In this document: in pieces, positions 1-10,142 of the stretch | Layout of the letters: every line of letters starts with the position of its first letter | Position numbering within the stretch: the first letter of the stretch is position 1 | Source of the DNA: Istiophorus platypterus | Taxonomy: Eukaryota > Chordata > Actinopteri > Istiophoriformes > Istiophoridae | Direction of reading: 5' to 3' | NCBI GenBank assembly: GCA_016859345.1 | Contig: CM029121.1 | Coordinates: forward strand, 24,317,675 to 24,381,674 | Length of the DNA: 64,000 nucleotides | Position numbers and translations under genes: made by a program | The notes under the pieces: generated by a model | Database searches by the model: none | Told to the model about the DNA's origin: nothing | Seen by the model: the letters and a program-made list of their open reading frames with translations, nothing else

Positions 1-346
1 CGCCGCGCCGAGCGCATCAAGAACCTCCTGGCAAAATCCAGGTAGACGGCGCTCACACTGGAGTTACTGTTAGACTGTTATGTTTTACCATTTTAGCTTC
101 TGTTATTTTTTTATTTTTTTTGAGGCCTGATTGGTGATAGGGAATCTACTACAATGTCAAAAACCTTCGGAATATTCAAACAAACCACTAAATTGATTTT
201 TAAAAGACACTAAATATGAAGTAAATGTTCCACTTCCCTCCGTTGTGCTTTTCTGTGTAAGCACTCAGACTGTCGGTGTGTATGTTGAAGGGATTAGCCA
301 GCAGTTTGAACTGTATTCGGAAACTCGCTGGTTTACAGTCCCCTTG

Positions 347-397
<51 letters not shown>

Positions 398-1809
398 TGT
401 CTGTTTGACAGTGTTCAGAACATGCAGCCATCTGCACCGTTAGACTTCAGCGAGCTGGACTCGGCCCTGCAGCAGCAGGAGAGGATCATGACCGTGTCCC
501 ACGCACTGGCCTCAGAGGCGTCGCGCAAGAGCAAGCTGGTCGCAGGTTAGTGAGCTCCGCGCTTCATAAACCAAATTCCCGCCCCCCCCCAAGGTCTGAA
601 ACAAGCCTTCCCATACACCACAGTTTAAATAAGCCTGGACTTTTTGCCGAAAGGCAAGTCAGCCCTCTAAATACCTCATGAAGGAGACCAAACAAAAAAA
701 GTCCTTGCTTTGCAGAACTGTCCAGACTTTACCAGTATAAACCTCCAATCAATTCTCCCAAAGATAAAAAGAATAAAAAGACAGTGAATCTTGAAACAAA
801 ACATAAAAACAAGGCTAGTCAACTGTTGTTCTATGATAAATCAGCCTTAGACTGGCAACATGTGATTTGTTGTTATCCCCGACGTGCAGGGACCTAGTGA
901 CTGGAGAGTCGGTGAACGTGTCTGGTCCAGGTACACCTGCCGTTTCCCTTTTTGGTGTCGTGGATTCATTGTCCTGTGTCTACGTATTTGCTCTTTGATC
1001 AGAAATGTGCACAGATTTCACTGAAAAGGGCCTAAAAGACAATTCACTTATACTTTATTTTAAAATCTGCTAGTGACGTATAAACTATGTTGATACTTTC
1101 AGTGTCCCAATTAAACCTACGAATATATATGAGTTTGAAAAAGGATAAGTAAACAAATCTGTAAGGACAACACATATCTACTTATCCTTTTATAAAAAAA
1201 ATAGCAGACAGAACATTTTATAGTTTGGTGATGGGAATTTCTTCCCTGTTTTACATCATTCGAAGAAGAAAAAAAATCTGTGTGCAGTCCTGGTCTGGGT
1301 TCAGCTGTTGTTTTGATCAGTGTGGCTCTGGTGTCAAAATGGCTGCTTTGGTGAAATGTGACGACCGTCTGTGTGTGTGTGGTGTTTTGAGCAGGAGTTT
1401 TGTGTTTTCTAAAAACAAAACTTGATCTTTCAGGACCAATGACATTCAGACTATTTATGCTCCTGCAGGAACATAGTGTTTTACTGGGTCAAGTTGTTCT
1501 AAACTGATTCTTCTTTTTGTTCTTACGGTCAATTAAAGTTAAACTTTATATATGCAACTAATAACTGACCCAGGCCCAAGTACACATGACTATAAACCCT
1601 CACTTGGGACTGGGAGCGGTTTTCCCCTCATCCTTATTCCTATTGGAAACCTATTACAATCAGAAAAGCTTATGCAAATGAAACAGCTTCACCTGTGATG
1701 CAAATTAAAAACACATGCTTGCACCTATGACTCCCCGACTGTGAGAGGAAATACTGAGGGCACTGAATGTGTTTTCTTCTTCTCAGCCAAAGCTGCTGCA
1801 CAGCACTGA
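1..1809 (+). CDS. plekha7: plekha7-like, last three coding exons (5' end outside window)
   Basis: The 3' end of a rightward gene. The exons are 1-41 (reads RRAERIKNLLAKS, phase 2, donor gtagac), 412-545 (acceptor gacag, donor gttagt) and 1787-1809 (acceptor tctcag, stop TGA at 1807-1809). The phases join cleanly: AG+T gives Ser at the first junction and G+CC gives Ala at the second. The tail reads ...LDFSELDSALQQQERIM, then SHALASEASRKSKLVA, then AKAAAQH and stop. It is charged and helical, as expected for the C-terminal coiled-coil part of PLEKHA7, a PH-domain protein of the apical junction (zonula adherens) that partners p120-catenin. Identity rests mainly on synteny: human PLEKHA7 is next to C11orf58 and SOX6 in this order and orientation. 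I did not recognise the peptide itself with certainty. The last short exon is supported only by phase and splice signals, so the stop is less certain than the 412-545 exon. Confidence 0.75.
349..396. repeat. (GT)24 microsatellite beside a plekha7 splice acceptor
   Basis: Forty-eight bases of pure GT end 15 bases before the exon that starts at 412. Only CTGTCTGTTTGACAG separates the tract from the exon, so the repeat sits where a polypyrimidine tract and branch point would normally be. Confidence 0.97.
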
Positions 1810-3410
1810 CCCACAGGAAACGACCGACGCCACAAAACAGAAGCGAGTCTTTGTGAAGGGGAAAGGGAAGGAGCTAATCTTTTTTTTTTTTTTTTCCAGC
1901 AGTTGCCAACTAATTGATTTACTTGTAACCAAAACCATTTTATATGACTGACACCTTCAATCCTGTTTCTATAAGAGTGTTGACTCCTAGTTTTGAAATA
2001 GAATCAAGTTTCACTGCTACATTGCGCAGTCAAGTAATAATTTATAACACGAGTGAATTTCTTCTTATTTTAATCTACAGCTACCTGTTTTGCAGTTTGG
2101 TCTGTTTTAATGAGTGAATAAAAAAAGAGTGAAACAAAACGAAAGCCAATGCAAACATGCTCGGATAACAGTGATGTTTTTACATGAATTATTTATTACA
2201 TTGTTTTGGCTTGACACACTTGCTAGATTTCTACTGTATATTTTTTCAGCGCTGTCGCCCAATGATCACAGACCTGTCAATCAACTCAAATACATCAAAA
2301 TATAATAATATCAATCACAGTTTAATGCATGAAAAAATCCATTACACTAAATAAATATTAGATAAAACAAGTTCATTATTTGTTGCCTTTTCCTTGAAAC
2401 ATTTAGTTCAGTGTTATATTAAAAAATACAGTACATCAGTTCTAAAAGTCATACAAAATAGTTTTTTTCATAAAGTGAATAACCAAAAATAAACAGGACA
2501 ATCAAGTAATATTCCTTTTTAAGGCATATTTGCATGCAGTTGTATGTTGTTGCATAAAGTGGATGTGTTGATATGACATGGAACAAGCTGTATATTGTTC
2601 TATGTCATCTGCTCTGTCCTGCACAGATAATTGAAAGACCATTTCTCATTGGAAAGATGTTCGGAGACTATAACACATAAGTATGTCAACTAAATGATTT
2701 AAAAAAAAAAAAAGATAAGCTTGAAACACATACTTTATACGCAGTGGAGGAGAGCTGCAGGGGTAAAGTCAGGCAAACGGGACCCCTGGGGAAGGCCTTG
2801 CTCATCTGTCTGACAGAGGTAACGGAGCGATATCGACCAGTGAGGCATCCAGTGACGCAGGTGTTATACTTGATTGCCGGTGTGAAGAGCAAACTGTGAC
2901 TGAAGGTAAAACTCGATAAACTTGGTAGATTCACTTTGCAGTCCTCGCCTGCACTCGTTACCCCTTGGGTGATGAAGACAATAAGACAGCAGATTCAAAT
3001 GTGTGAAAATACGCAAGTGTCCTTTAGGGCTTAGACTTTCGAGAGAGAAGGAGCAGCCGTGAGGAAGTTTTCAAGATGGGGACAACTTTGCTACTTGATG
3101 TTAACCCCATATTTCTTCATGCGGTGGAAATGCAGCTTTTCAAAGAGAGTCAAAATTAAGATCTATTATGACACTGTTTAAATCAAATGTTTTACATAAG
3201 ATATATATTTAACTGTCACCTAGAGTGGGTTCTGCTAGAAAACGGTTAGAGGCATTTAGCTGATAAGAATTTACAGTTTATAACCGTCTGAAACTGCTTT
3301 GAAGAAACAAGGTCATCTAAAAATTTCCCCATAATATTGGCATTATTTACTTTTTTCCAGTCCTGATTTGGTCACTATGTTTTCTGAACATAAAAACTGA
3401 ATACGGGAAT
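1810..3410. other. plekha7 3' UTR and convergent intergenic stretch
   Basis: AT-rich sequence between two genes that point at each other. The first part is presumably the plekha7 3' UTR. The segment around 2690-2960 has open frames on both strands, but none resembles a protein I know and none has convincing splice sites. The NLR 3' UTR must occupy the bases just below 3411; I see no canonical AATAAA for it there. Confidence 0.6.
2117..2122 (+). terminator. Candidate polyadenylation signal for plekha7
   Basis: AATAAA, about 310 bases after the proposed TGA. Further AATAAA and AAATAA-like strings occur up to about 2500, so the true site could be later. Confidence 0.4.
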
Positions 3411-3955
3411 TTACGGCTGTTGTGGATGACACAGAGTCAATGAGGAACCTGCATATCCCAGCCTGAAGCCTGGATACAGAGGTTCAGAGAACTGAGTATG
3501 GAACGTATGCAGGTGAGTCATGGCGTCTGATGATACGGAGTAGAAGGACAGAATGCCAGCAGACCAGTCTAGAAATACTCCAACCCTTTTGGAGTTGAAG
3601 TAAGGGACAGATGTGGGTGCATCGTTCCTGTCGTGCCAGGAAGTGTATTTGCCACGACAGTAGCGGATACTCCAGGAGTCATCATTGTAACCAAGGACCG
3701 AATCATTACCCTTCGCCTTCCTGCTGATTCTTTTGTAAGCCACTCCTATACCGGTCCTTTCACCGGTCCACTCTACTTCCCAGTAACAGCGACCAGACAG
3801 GCCTTCTTTACAAAGCACTTGACCCCAGTCTGTGAATCTCTCTGGGCTGTCAGGATATGGTTGAGCCGTTTCCATTCGTTTCATCTTTTTCTGATCCTCA
3901 GAAAAAGACAGATGCGAATGGGCAGAATTCACGTCCATAGTCAGCTCACATGAAT
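3411..3955 (-). CDS. NLR gene exon 9: B30.2 (PRY-SPRY)
   Basis: The terminal coding exon begins YSCELTMDVNSAHSHLSFSE (PRY start) and carries YPDSPERFTDWGQVLC, GRCYWEVEWTG and VGVFLDWSAGILSFYSVS (SPRY core), ending HPQQP and stop (3411-3413). The domain looks complete at about 180 residues. In fish it is shared by many TRIM and NLR proteins and is thought to determine target binding. Confidence 0.95.
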
Positions 3956-6900
3956 CTGATTCAACACAAAAAAATAGCTATTATTAAAATATTTGTTTTC
4001 TGCACCCAAAAATAGCAGTACCCTAAGCATTTTCTGTATTGTGCATATTCAAGGATCAAATGTTCAACAGCCTGTGTTAAAAGTCATCCATTTTTTTGTT
4101 TTGTTTTCAAAAAAGGAAACAAAAAAACTTACATTTCCTCAGAGATGATTTTAAGTAGCACTCTGCATTGTCGTTAAACCTAATAAAAAAAACAGGAAAT
4201 ATTATTTACAGTGTAAAAACAACAACTGTTAAATTACTTTACAGAACAAATATAAAGTGGTAACTTGTGATGTTTAACCCAAAAGTTTCACCTGACAGTG
4301 AGTTGTTTCAGGTCCTTCTGTACAGAGGACAGCAGCTCCACTCCCAGTTGCCCTGGATGATTGTAACTCAGATCCAGTTCCTTCAGGTGGGTGGGGTTGG
4401 ACCTCAGGGCTCTAGCCAAAAAGCCACAGCCAGTCTCTGTGACTCCGCAGAATGGCAACCTGAGATTGAAGAGTCAAAATAAATGTAGAATACCGAATGT
4501 AAGAAAAATCTTATTCAGCAGATAGATATAAGAGCCATGTTTTCTGCACTTTACAAACCTCAGTTTTTTCAGATGACATGTTGGACTTGCCAGTCCAGCA
4601 GACAGTAGTTCTATTCCTGCATCTTGCAGATCGTTGTCACTCAGGTCCAGCTCTTTCAGACATGAATTGCTTAGAATTGCTCCAAGTTCTTTGCAGCATT
4701 TCTTTGTGAGGTTGCATTCTTTAAGCCTTCAAAAGAGAAAAGCAAGTTTATCTTATGTTAGCATAATTTGCTATGTGTTCGATTCAGACATACCCATAAA
4801 AGAAATGAGAGAACAAAATATTTACAACCTCCACATACTATATCATGTTTCTCTTCAACAGGAAAAAATCATAGAATGACATATTAATGAAGCTAGCATT
4901 TTAAACTGGTCTTCTCCATGAAATTAAAAGATAAACCAAATCAAACCGTAAATGTGGTCTTGCATTTGAAAAAAGACAGTCATTTAATTGCTGCTCCCAT
5001 TTTGTTTATCAAGTTTTACAATACAGTTGGCAAAAATGCCCTGATATTTTGAAATGCTACACATAGCACATTTAAAATCAGACAACACTATATGATTTGA
5101 CCTCAGTTCTGGATCAACTATAAATTTTTGTTACCTCAGAGTATAAAACCAATTTTTTTTTAAGTACAGTGTTTTTTTAATAAACTTTTTAAAGCCGAAA
5201 ACAAAGAATGATATTTTAAAATGATATTGGGCTACATATGACCGATGAGTGCAGAAGATAATGTTCTTTACTCACAAGGCAATGCTGGATTCTTTGATTA
5301 CTGGTAACAGCCTCAGTAGACCCTCCTCTGACCTTGAATATTTCCTCAGGTCAAACTCAACCAACTCCTCCTTTGAGGTCAGCAACACAAAGACCAGGGC
5401 AGACCACTGTGAGGCTGATAGTTGAGTTTCTGACAAGTTACCAGAGCTCAGGTAGTTTTGGATTTCATCCAGAAGAGACTGATCATTCAGCTCACTGAGG
5501 CAGTGGAAGAGATTGATGCATTTTTCTGGGGAGGTATTTTGCCTGATCTTTTCCTTGATGTACTCAACAATTTCTTCGTTTCTTTGCGAGCTGATCCCCA
5601 TTGTAGTCAGAATGCTCTTCAACAAAGACTGATTGGATCTCTGCGACAGGCCCAAAAGGAAACGAAGAAAAAGATCTAGGTGTCCGTTCCCACTCTGCAA
5701 GGCCTTATCCACTGCGCTCTTGAGGAGGCCGGTTACTTCACCAGGAGCCTCCTGGACTGTGGGGGTTTCTGTTGGTTCCAGCAGGTTCTGATTGAAGCAG
5801 ATGAAAAAGTGAAACGCGTACAGTGCAGCAAGAAACTCCTGTATGCTGAGATGCACAAAGCTATAGACTCTCTCCAGACGAAGTCCAAAATCACTGTCTG
5901 AGATCTGTGTGAACACTCCTGAATATATTGCAGCATCATTGATGTTGATTTTGTATTCATTCAATTCATCCTCATAAAAGATCATGTTGCCTTTTATCAG
6001 ATGCTCAAATGCAAGTTTTCCAAGCTTCAGGATCATATCTTCATCAATGTTGACCTGGGACTGTGTTTCAGCTGCCTCTACTGCTGAATACTTCTGAGTT
6101 CTGATCAATGAGTTGTACACCAGAAAATTTGTGTACATTTGTGTCAGAGTTGTAGGCATTTCTCTTCTGCCTCCCTCTTCCTCTACTCTCTTCATTTCTG
6201 TTTCTTCTAAAATCCTCTGCAGAACGGTGGCAGATATCCAGCTGAAAACCGGTATGTGACACATGATATGGAGGCTCCTGGTTGACTTGATGTGAGAGAT
6301 GACCCTGCTGGCCATGTCTTGATCAGAGATTTTCTTCCTGAAGTACTCATCCTTCTGGGGGTCGTTGAACCCTCGTATCTCCGTCACACGATCCACAAGA
6401 CCAGCTGGAATGCGATCTGCAGCTGCAGGCCTCGAGGTGATCCAGATGTATGCGGAGGGCAGCAGGTTGCCCTTGATGAGATTTGTCAGCAGTACATCCA
6501 CTGACGCTAGCTCTGAGGCACTGTAGCAGGGCTCGTTATGGTCAAAGTCCAGTGGAAGCCGGCACTCATCCAACCCATCAAATACCAGAACAAGTTTGTA
6601 TTTGCCAAAGTCTGAAATTCCAGATTCTTTTGCCTCTGCAAGAAAATGATGAAGAAGCTGTGTAAGTGTGAATTGTCTCTTCATCAGATTCAGCTCTCGA
6701 AACGGTAGATTAAACACGAGCTGGATATCCTGGTTGACTCTCCCCTCTGCCCATTCCAGATTGAACTTGTGAACAGTAATAGTTTTTCCAATGCCAGAAA
6801 TTCCTTTAGTCATCACGGTTCTGATGAATCTGTCTTGTCCGATTAGGGGCTTGAAGATTTCTTCACATTTGATTGGCTTATCTTCTGCCGCTGGTCTCCT

Positions 6901-9900
6901 GGTTGTTGCCTCGATCTGCCTGATCTCATGTTCAATATTAACAGTTCCACCGACCCCCTCTGTGATATAGAGCTCGGTGTACACCTTGTTTAAAGGCGTC
7001 TGGTTCCCATGCTGTGCTACTCCCTCATAAATGTATTCATACTTCCTCAATTTTAGTCTGAGTTTGCGCTGGCAGACATCAAGTTCGCCGTAAATGTCTA
7101 GTTGGACAAAGAAAACAAAACCAAGAAAGAAAAATCTTAGTGCATTAATTTCAGTGTTCAAACCTCAATGAATTTGTAGCCTTAAAAGTTTATTTGGTAT
7201 AATCAGCACTTTTAATTTGGCATGAAATTCTTTAAATATAAACTAGGATTTTATATATATATATATATATATATCTATACACACACCCTCCTCTTCGTAC
7301 TTACGTTTCTCCAGTTTGTTTGCAAGCGCTGTGTGGCCTATTTCCTTTAAGACATAAAGTGCGATCTTCAGAGCCCCCTCACTGGCACTGTTGTCTTGCT
7401 TTTTAACTTCAGTAGTCAACTTTTCTTCATCCTGCCTCTCACTCTCAGAAGATTGTGATAGGTGTGGAAAGAGCATCCTTTCATACTTTTTCAGCTCACT
7501 CCTAAAAATGTCCATGCCATGGGTTTCCACCAACTGCAGTTGACAAAGTAGAACAAATAAAGCTTTTACACAGTTGAGATCATTTTGACTCACTTAAAAA
7601 AACCTAACAATCTAACAACTTCATTACTGTTTAAGAAAAATCTTTCATTACAATACTATTGGTACTTTATACTTGTGAAGATGTCATGTAGCCATAACGT
7701 TCAGTACAGACATTAGAAACATAACCCACCTTAAATATGGCATTTCCCTCCATCTCTGTAGATTTTGAACAGTCATGTTGGTCTCTTGGGATAAATATCA
7801 AAAATGTTATTTTGAGATAAATTAGGTCAATTTAATATTGTCACCGACTGATCGACCGATTCAGTAATTGATGCAGCATTTAAATATGGGGCGTACTTCT
7901 GTATAGTTCATATTATATGACCTGTACATGAATTTTGAAGAGGATAAATCAAAATTACCTTTCCTCTTATTTACTGTGACATTATAAATTACCATTTTAA
8001 GAGAACAGATATTTAGTCATTATGATTAGAGACAGCATTTAGTTTGACCTGCAAGCGTTGCTGGATCGAAAGTGAAGAAATCATCTAAATCACTAGGGTA
8101 TTACACTAGGTACCACGTTTTGGATGAATATAAAGCCAAGAACAGACACACTTGAGTACAACCTTATGCAATACAACAAAAATTTTTAAGTAATTTACAA
8201 CTGTCATCTTAAAATATAATCACCATCTGCAACAGCAGGGATGATATTGTTCCACCTTGTGAGACTGTGTTTGTTTGTATGCGTGTGCCATCATGGCAAA
8301 ATTCGAGTCACCTACTGCACAAGAAACAACCACAGAGGTGGTTTTGAGTACTTTGGCAGGTGTTTATTGGGCAGACTGCAACAGCCGGGCAAAGCCAATA
8401 AACATGAATTTCTGTCAGTGGCTGAGTGAGTGCTATGGTTACACCTAAGGTCAGCAGGCTGAGTGTTGTGCGTTCAAAATTAATTGGCGCAAACAACTTT
8501 TCTGACTCCTTTAGCAACTTTCTTTCTTTTTATAAAAAAAAAAAAAATTACCTAGCACCAAACCAAACCTTAATATCACACATTGACCATACCAGGTCCA
8601 GCCACATATGGGGTTTTGACTTAGCACGTCTGTGTCTGGCCGTAGACAGGTTTGGAAATGGGGACGGGGTCAGTGGTCCCCGTCTTTATGCCCCTGGCCC
8701 ATATTCCAGTTTCAATTATTCCCATCAACTCTAAAACATTAGGCAAAACTACAGACCGTCCGGCGATGTGATCACATGAGCCACAACGCCTGTACTCCTC
8801 GGTTGAAACATCAACCCGTTGACAGACGTCATGGATGGTGTGATTCCACTGAAAGATAATCTCTAGTTTTTAAGTCCAAAGCAGTTTCTGATCTTGTATA
8901 TAATTTTTTTTAAAAAGAACAGGTTAGACAGAATACATACTACAAATCACTATTTATGCCACTTTTGGATTGAAGAACCTGTGAGTAAGTGCCTCTGACT
9001 TGGAACAAGGATTATCTGTGGGAATTGATCTTTCAGGAACCAATCAGACGCTGCATGAAGTCAACCTCTAAAAGAAGGTGTCCGAGAAGAAAACCATTCC
9101 TCACAAAACGGCACAAAACTGCAAGACTAAACTTTGCCAAAGAGCATGAAAAGAAGCCTGATGAATATTGGCAGTTCATCCTTTGGTCAGATGAATCCAA
9201 AATAAATTTGTTTGGATCAGATCGGGTCCAGCATGTAATCGGGCGGAGCTAGCCAGGACTACAGCAGTGACTGCACAGTGCCGACAGTGAAACACGGAGG
9301 TAGGAGTGTGCTAATAAGTGGGCAGCATGAGAGCAAAAGGTGGAGGGAAGATGACGTTTATGAATGGAACTATGGATGCAGGTTCAGCTTAATTGGCCTC
9401 ATTTGTCTTGGTCTTTGGCTAAAACATTAAATTCTTTTGAATGGAAAGTTTTTTAAAATTACTTAAATTTGTTTTGTTTTATTGCCTAGAGGTTTAGGTT
9501 TACCCGCTTCTGTTTTATACTGTATGTAGCCATCCGTACCTTCCTAGATAAAGTCAGTCTTTAGTACTATATTACTACCATCAAGTCTGTTTATTTATTA
9601 ACAACATTAATAAAAAAAATTGACCTAAGTCCAAAACTTCAAATACATGTGCATGATGAAGATAAATAGGTAAAATAGTGCAACCAGCTAAATACAAGCA
9701 AACATGACTTAATAACATTTTAAAAATTGTAAAAAAAAAAAAAAACAAAAACAGAATAAACTTACCTCTCTGCATCTTCTGAGAAGTCATTACGTGTCTT
9801 CATGGAGGCAACACTTTCCACTGACAAACAGGTTGAGTCACCCGACTTGGATTTCTCAAAATCAATCGAGCTGCAAAGAAAAATGAGTCAGAGGCTTTGG

Positions 9901-10142
9901 GGGGTTTCTGTCACTTGTCTGCACGTGGCAGCATCAGTTATGATGAAAAATCCGTCATAGCTGTGAAGATATGTCACTTGGAACCAAACTGTTGGATGGG
10001 CCAACTTTACGTACCGATTGGCCACTTGTTTGGCGAAGTCACGACGTTCCTTCATGGAGGCATCACATTTTATGGACACGCAGGATGAGGCCGCCAACTG
10101 TGGCTGACCGGGAAACTTCTCAATCGCTTCACCAGCATCCAT
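3411..10142 (-). CDS. NLRC3-like immune receptor (FISNA-NACHT-LRR-B30.2), complete
   Basis: A nine-exon gene, read from high to low coordinates: 10142-10015, 9870-9766, 7784-7730, 7533-7305, 7097-5276, 4726-4559, 4459-4292, 4179-4133, 3955-3411. Every junction has GT/AG ends and matching phase. The sum is 3,267 nt, or 1,088 aa. Domain order: two short Ser/Cys-rich N-terminal repeats (about 1-78), a charged helical segment (97-172), FISNA (about 174-235), NACHT with Walker A GISGIGKT (271-278) and Walker B LVLVFDGLDE (341-350), winged-helix/NOD2-like region (to about 780), two LRR exons of 56 residues each (780-892), a linker, and PRY-SPRY (908-1088). This is the fish-specific NLR group, cytosolic sensors of infection or damage with an ATP-driven NACHT switch. 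The start ATG (AAAATGG context) follows a possible acceptor near 10160, so an upstream non-coding exon is likely. No break was found. The ligand is unknown, and NLRP12-like is an equally common database name. Confidence 0.93.
4133..4726 (-). CDS. NLR gene exons 6-8: two LRRs and a linker
   Basis: Exons 4726-4559 and 4459-4292 are each 168 nt and encode ribonuclease-inhibitor-type LRRs (LKELDLSDNDLQDAGIELL and LKELDLSYNHPGQLGVELL). Exon 4179-4133 (47 nt) encodes FNDNAECYLKSSLRK, the usual linker to the PRY-SPRY exon. Only two LRR exons are present, which is few for an NLR. Confidence 0.9.
4727..5275 (-). other. NLR intron 5
   Basis: AT-rich intron between the NACHT exon and the first LRR exon. 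I see no extra LRR exon in it and no repeat I recognise. Confidence 0.7.
5276..7097 (-). CDS. NLR gene exon 5: FISNA and NACHT
   Basis: One long exon of 1,822 nt, as usual for this family. It begins IYGELDVCQRKL and continues into FISNA (YTELYITEGVGG). The NACHT core has Walker A GISGIGKT, Walker B LVFDGLDEC, and sensor-like WITSRPAAA followed by EIRGF. The winged-helix/helical part includes FVHLSIQEFLAALYAF. The donor CCTT|gtgagt overlaps a TGA in the unspliced frame; the spliced frame runs through as SSIALLKECN. Confidence 0.95.
7252..7274. repeat. (AT)n microsatellite in an NLR intron
   Basis: About 23 bases of alternating TA, about 30 bases downstream of the NLR exon 4 donor on the minus strand. 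Confidence 0.9.
7305..7533 (-). CDS. NLR gene exon 4 (charged helical segment before FISNA)
   Basis: The exon has acceptor ctgcag and donor gtaagt and encodes LVETHGMDIFRSELKKYERM followed by an acidic, then helical stretch ending ALANKLEK. This resembles the fish NLR segment that precedes FISNA. An AT repeat (7252-7274) lies about 30 bases downstream of its donor. Confidence 0.88.
7730..7784 (-). CDS. NLR gene exon 3 (short linker exon)
   Basis: Fifty-five bases with acceptor cccaag and donor gtgggt. It reads DQHDCSKSTEMEGNAIFK and joins in phase to LVETHGMDIF of the next exon. The exon is too short to stand alone. It is supported because it is the only piece that carries the phase-2 end of exon 2 into the phase-0 start of exon 4. 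Confidence 0.75.
7785..9765 (-). other. NLR intron 2
   Basis: Long AT-rich intron between the second N-terminal repeat exon and the linker exon. Apart from the Tc1-like remnant at about 8960-9390 I see no coding sequence. Short open frames around 8240-8730 resemble nothing known to me. Confidence 0.65.
8960..9390 (+). pseudogene. Tc1/mariner transposase remnant
   Basis: The plus-strand frame from 8989 includes KTARLNFAKEHEKKPDEYW followed by FILWSDESKINLFGSD. This is the Tc1-like transposase catalytic region, with the Asp of the first DDE position inside WSDESK. Past a stop at about 9250 the homology continues in another frame as TVKHGGRSVL and further Tc1-like residues, so the reading frame is broken. 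No terminal inverted repeats were recognised. It lies antisense in an NLR intron. Confidence 0.85.
9766..10142 (-). CDS. NLR gene exons 1-2: duplicated N-terminal repeat
   Basis: Exon 1 (10142-10015) ends with SSCVSIKCDASMKERRDF and exon 2 (9870-9766) contains STCLSVESVASMKTRNDF. The two are clearly related in protein and DNA, so one arose by exon duplication. Short repeats of this kind at the N-terminus are familiar from fish NLRC3-like genes. Both exons leave phase 2, which lets them be added or lost without breaking the frame. Confidence 0.85.

Noticed and set aside
2686..2934. Possible exon in the plekha7/NLR intergenic space
   Set aside because: Open frames exist on both strands, but neither resembles NLR or plekha7 sequence and splice signals are not convincing.
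9240..9255. Reading the Tc1-like frame as an intact gene
   Set aside because: The frame stops near 9250 and homology resumes in another frame, so it is a pseudogene.
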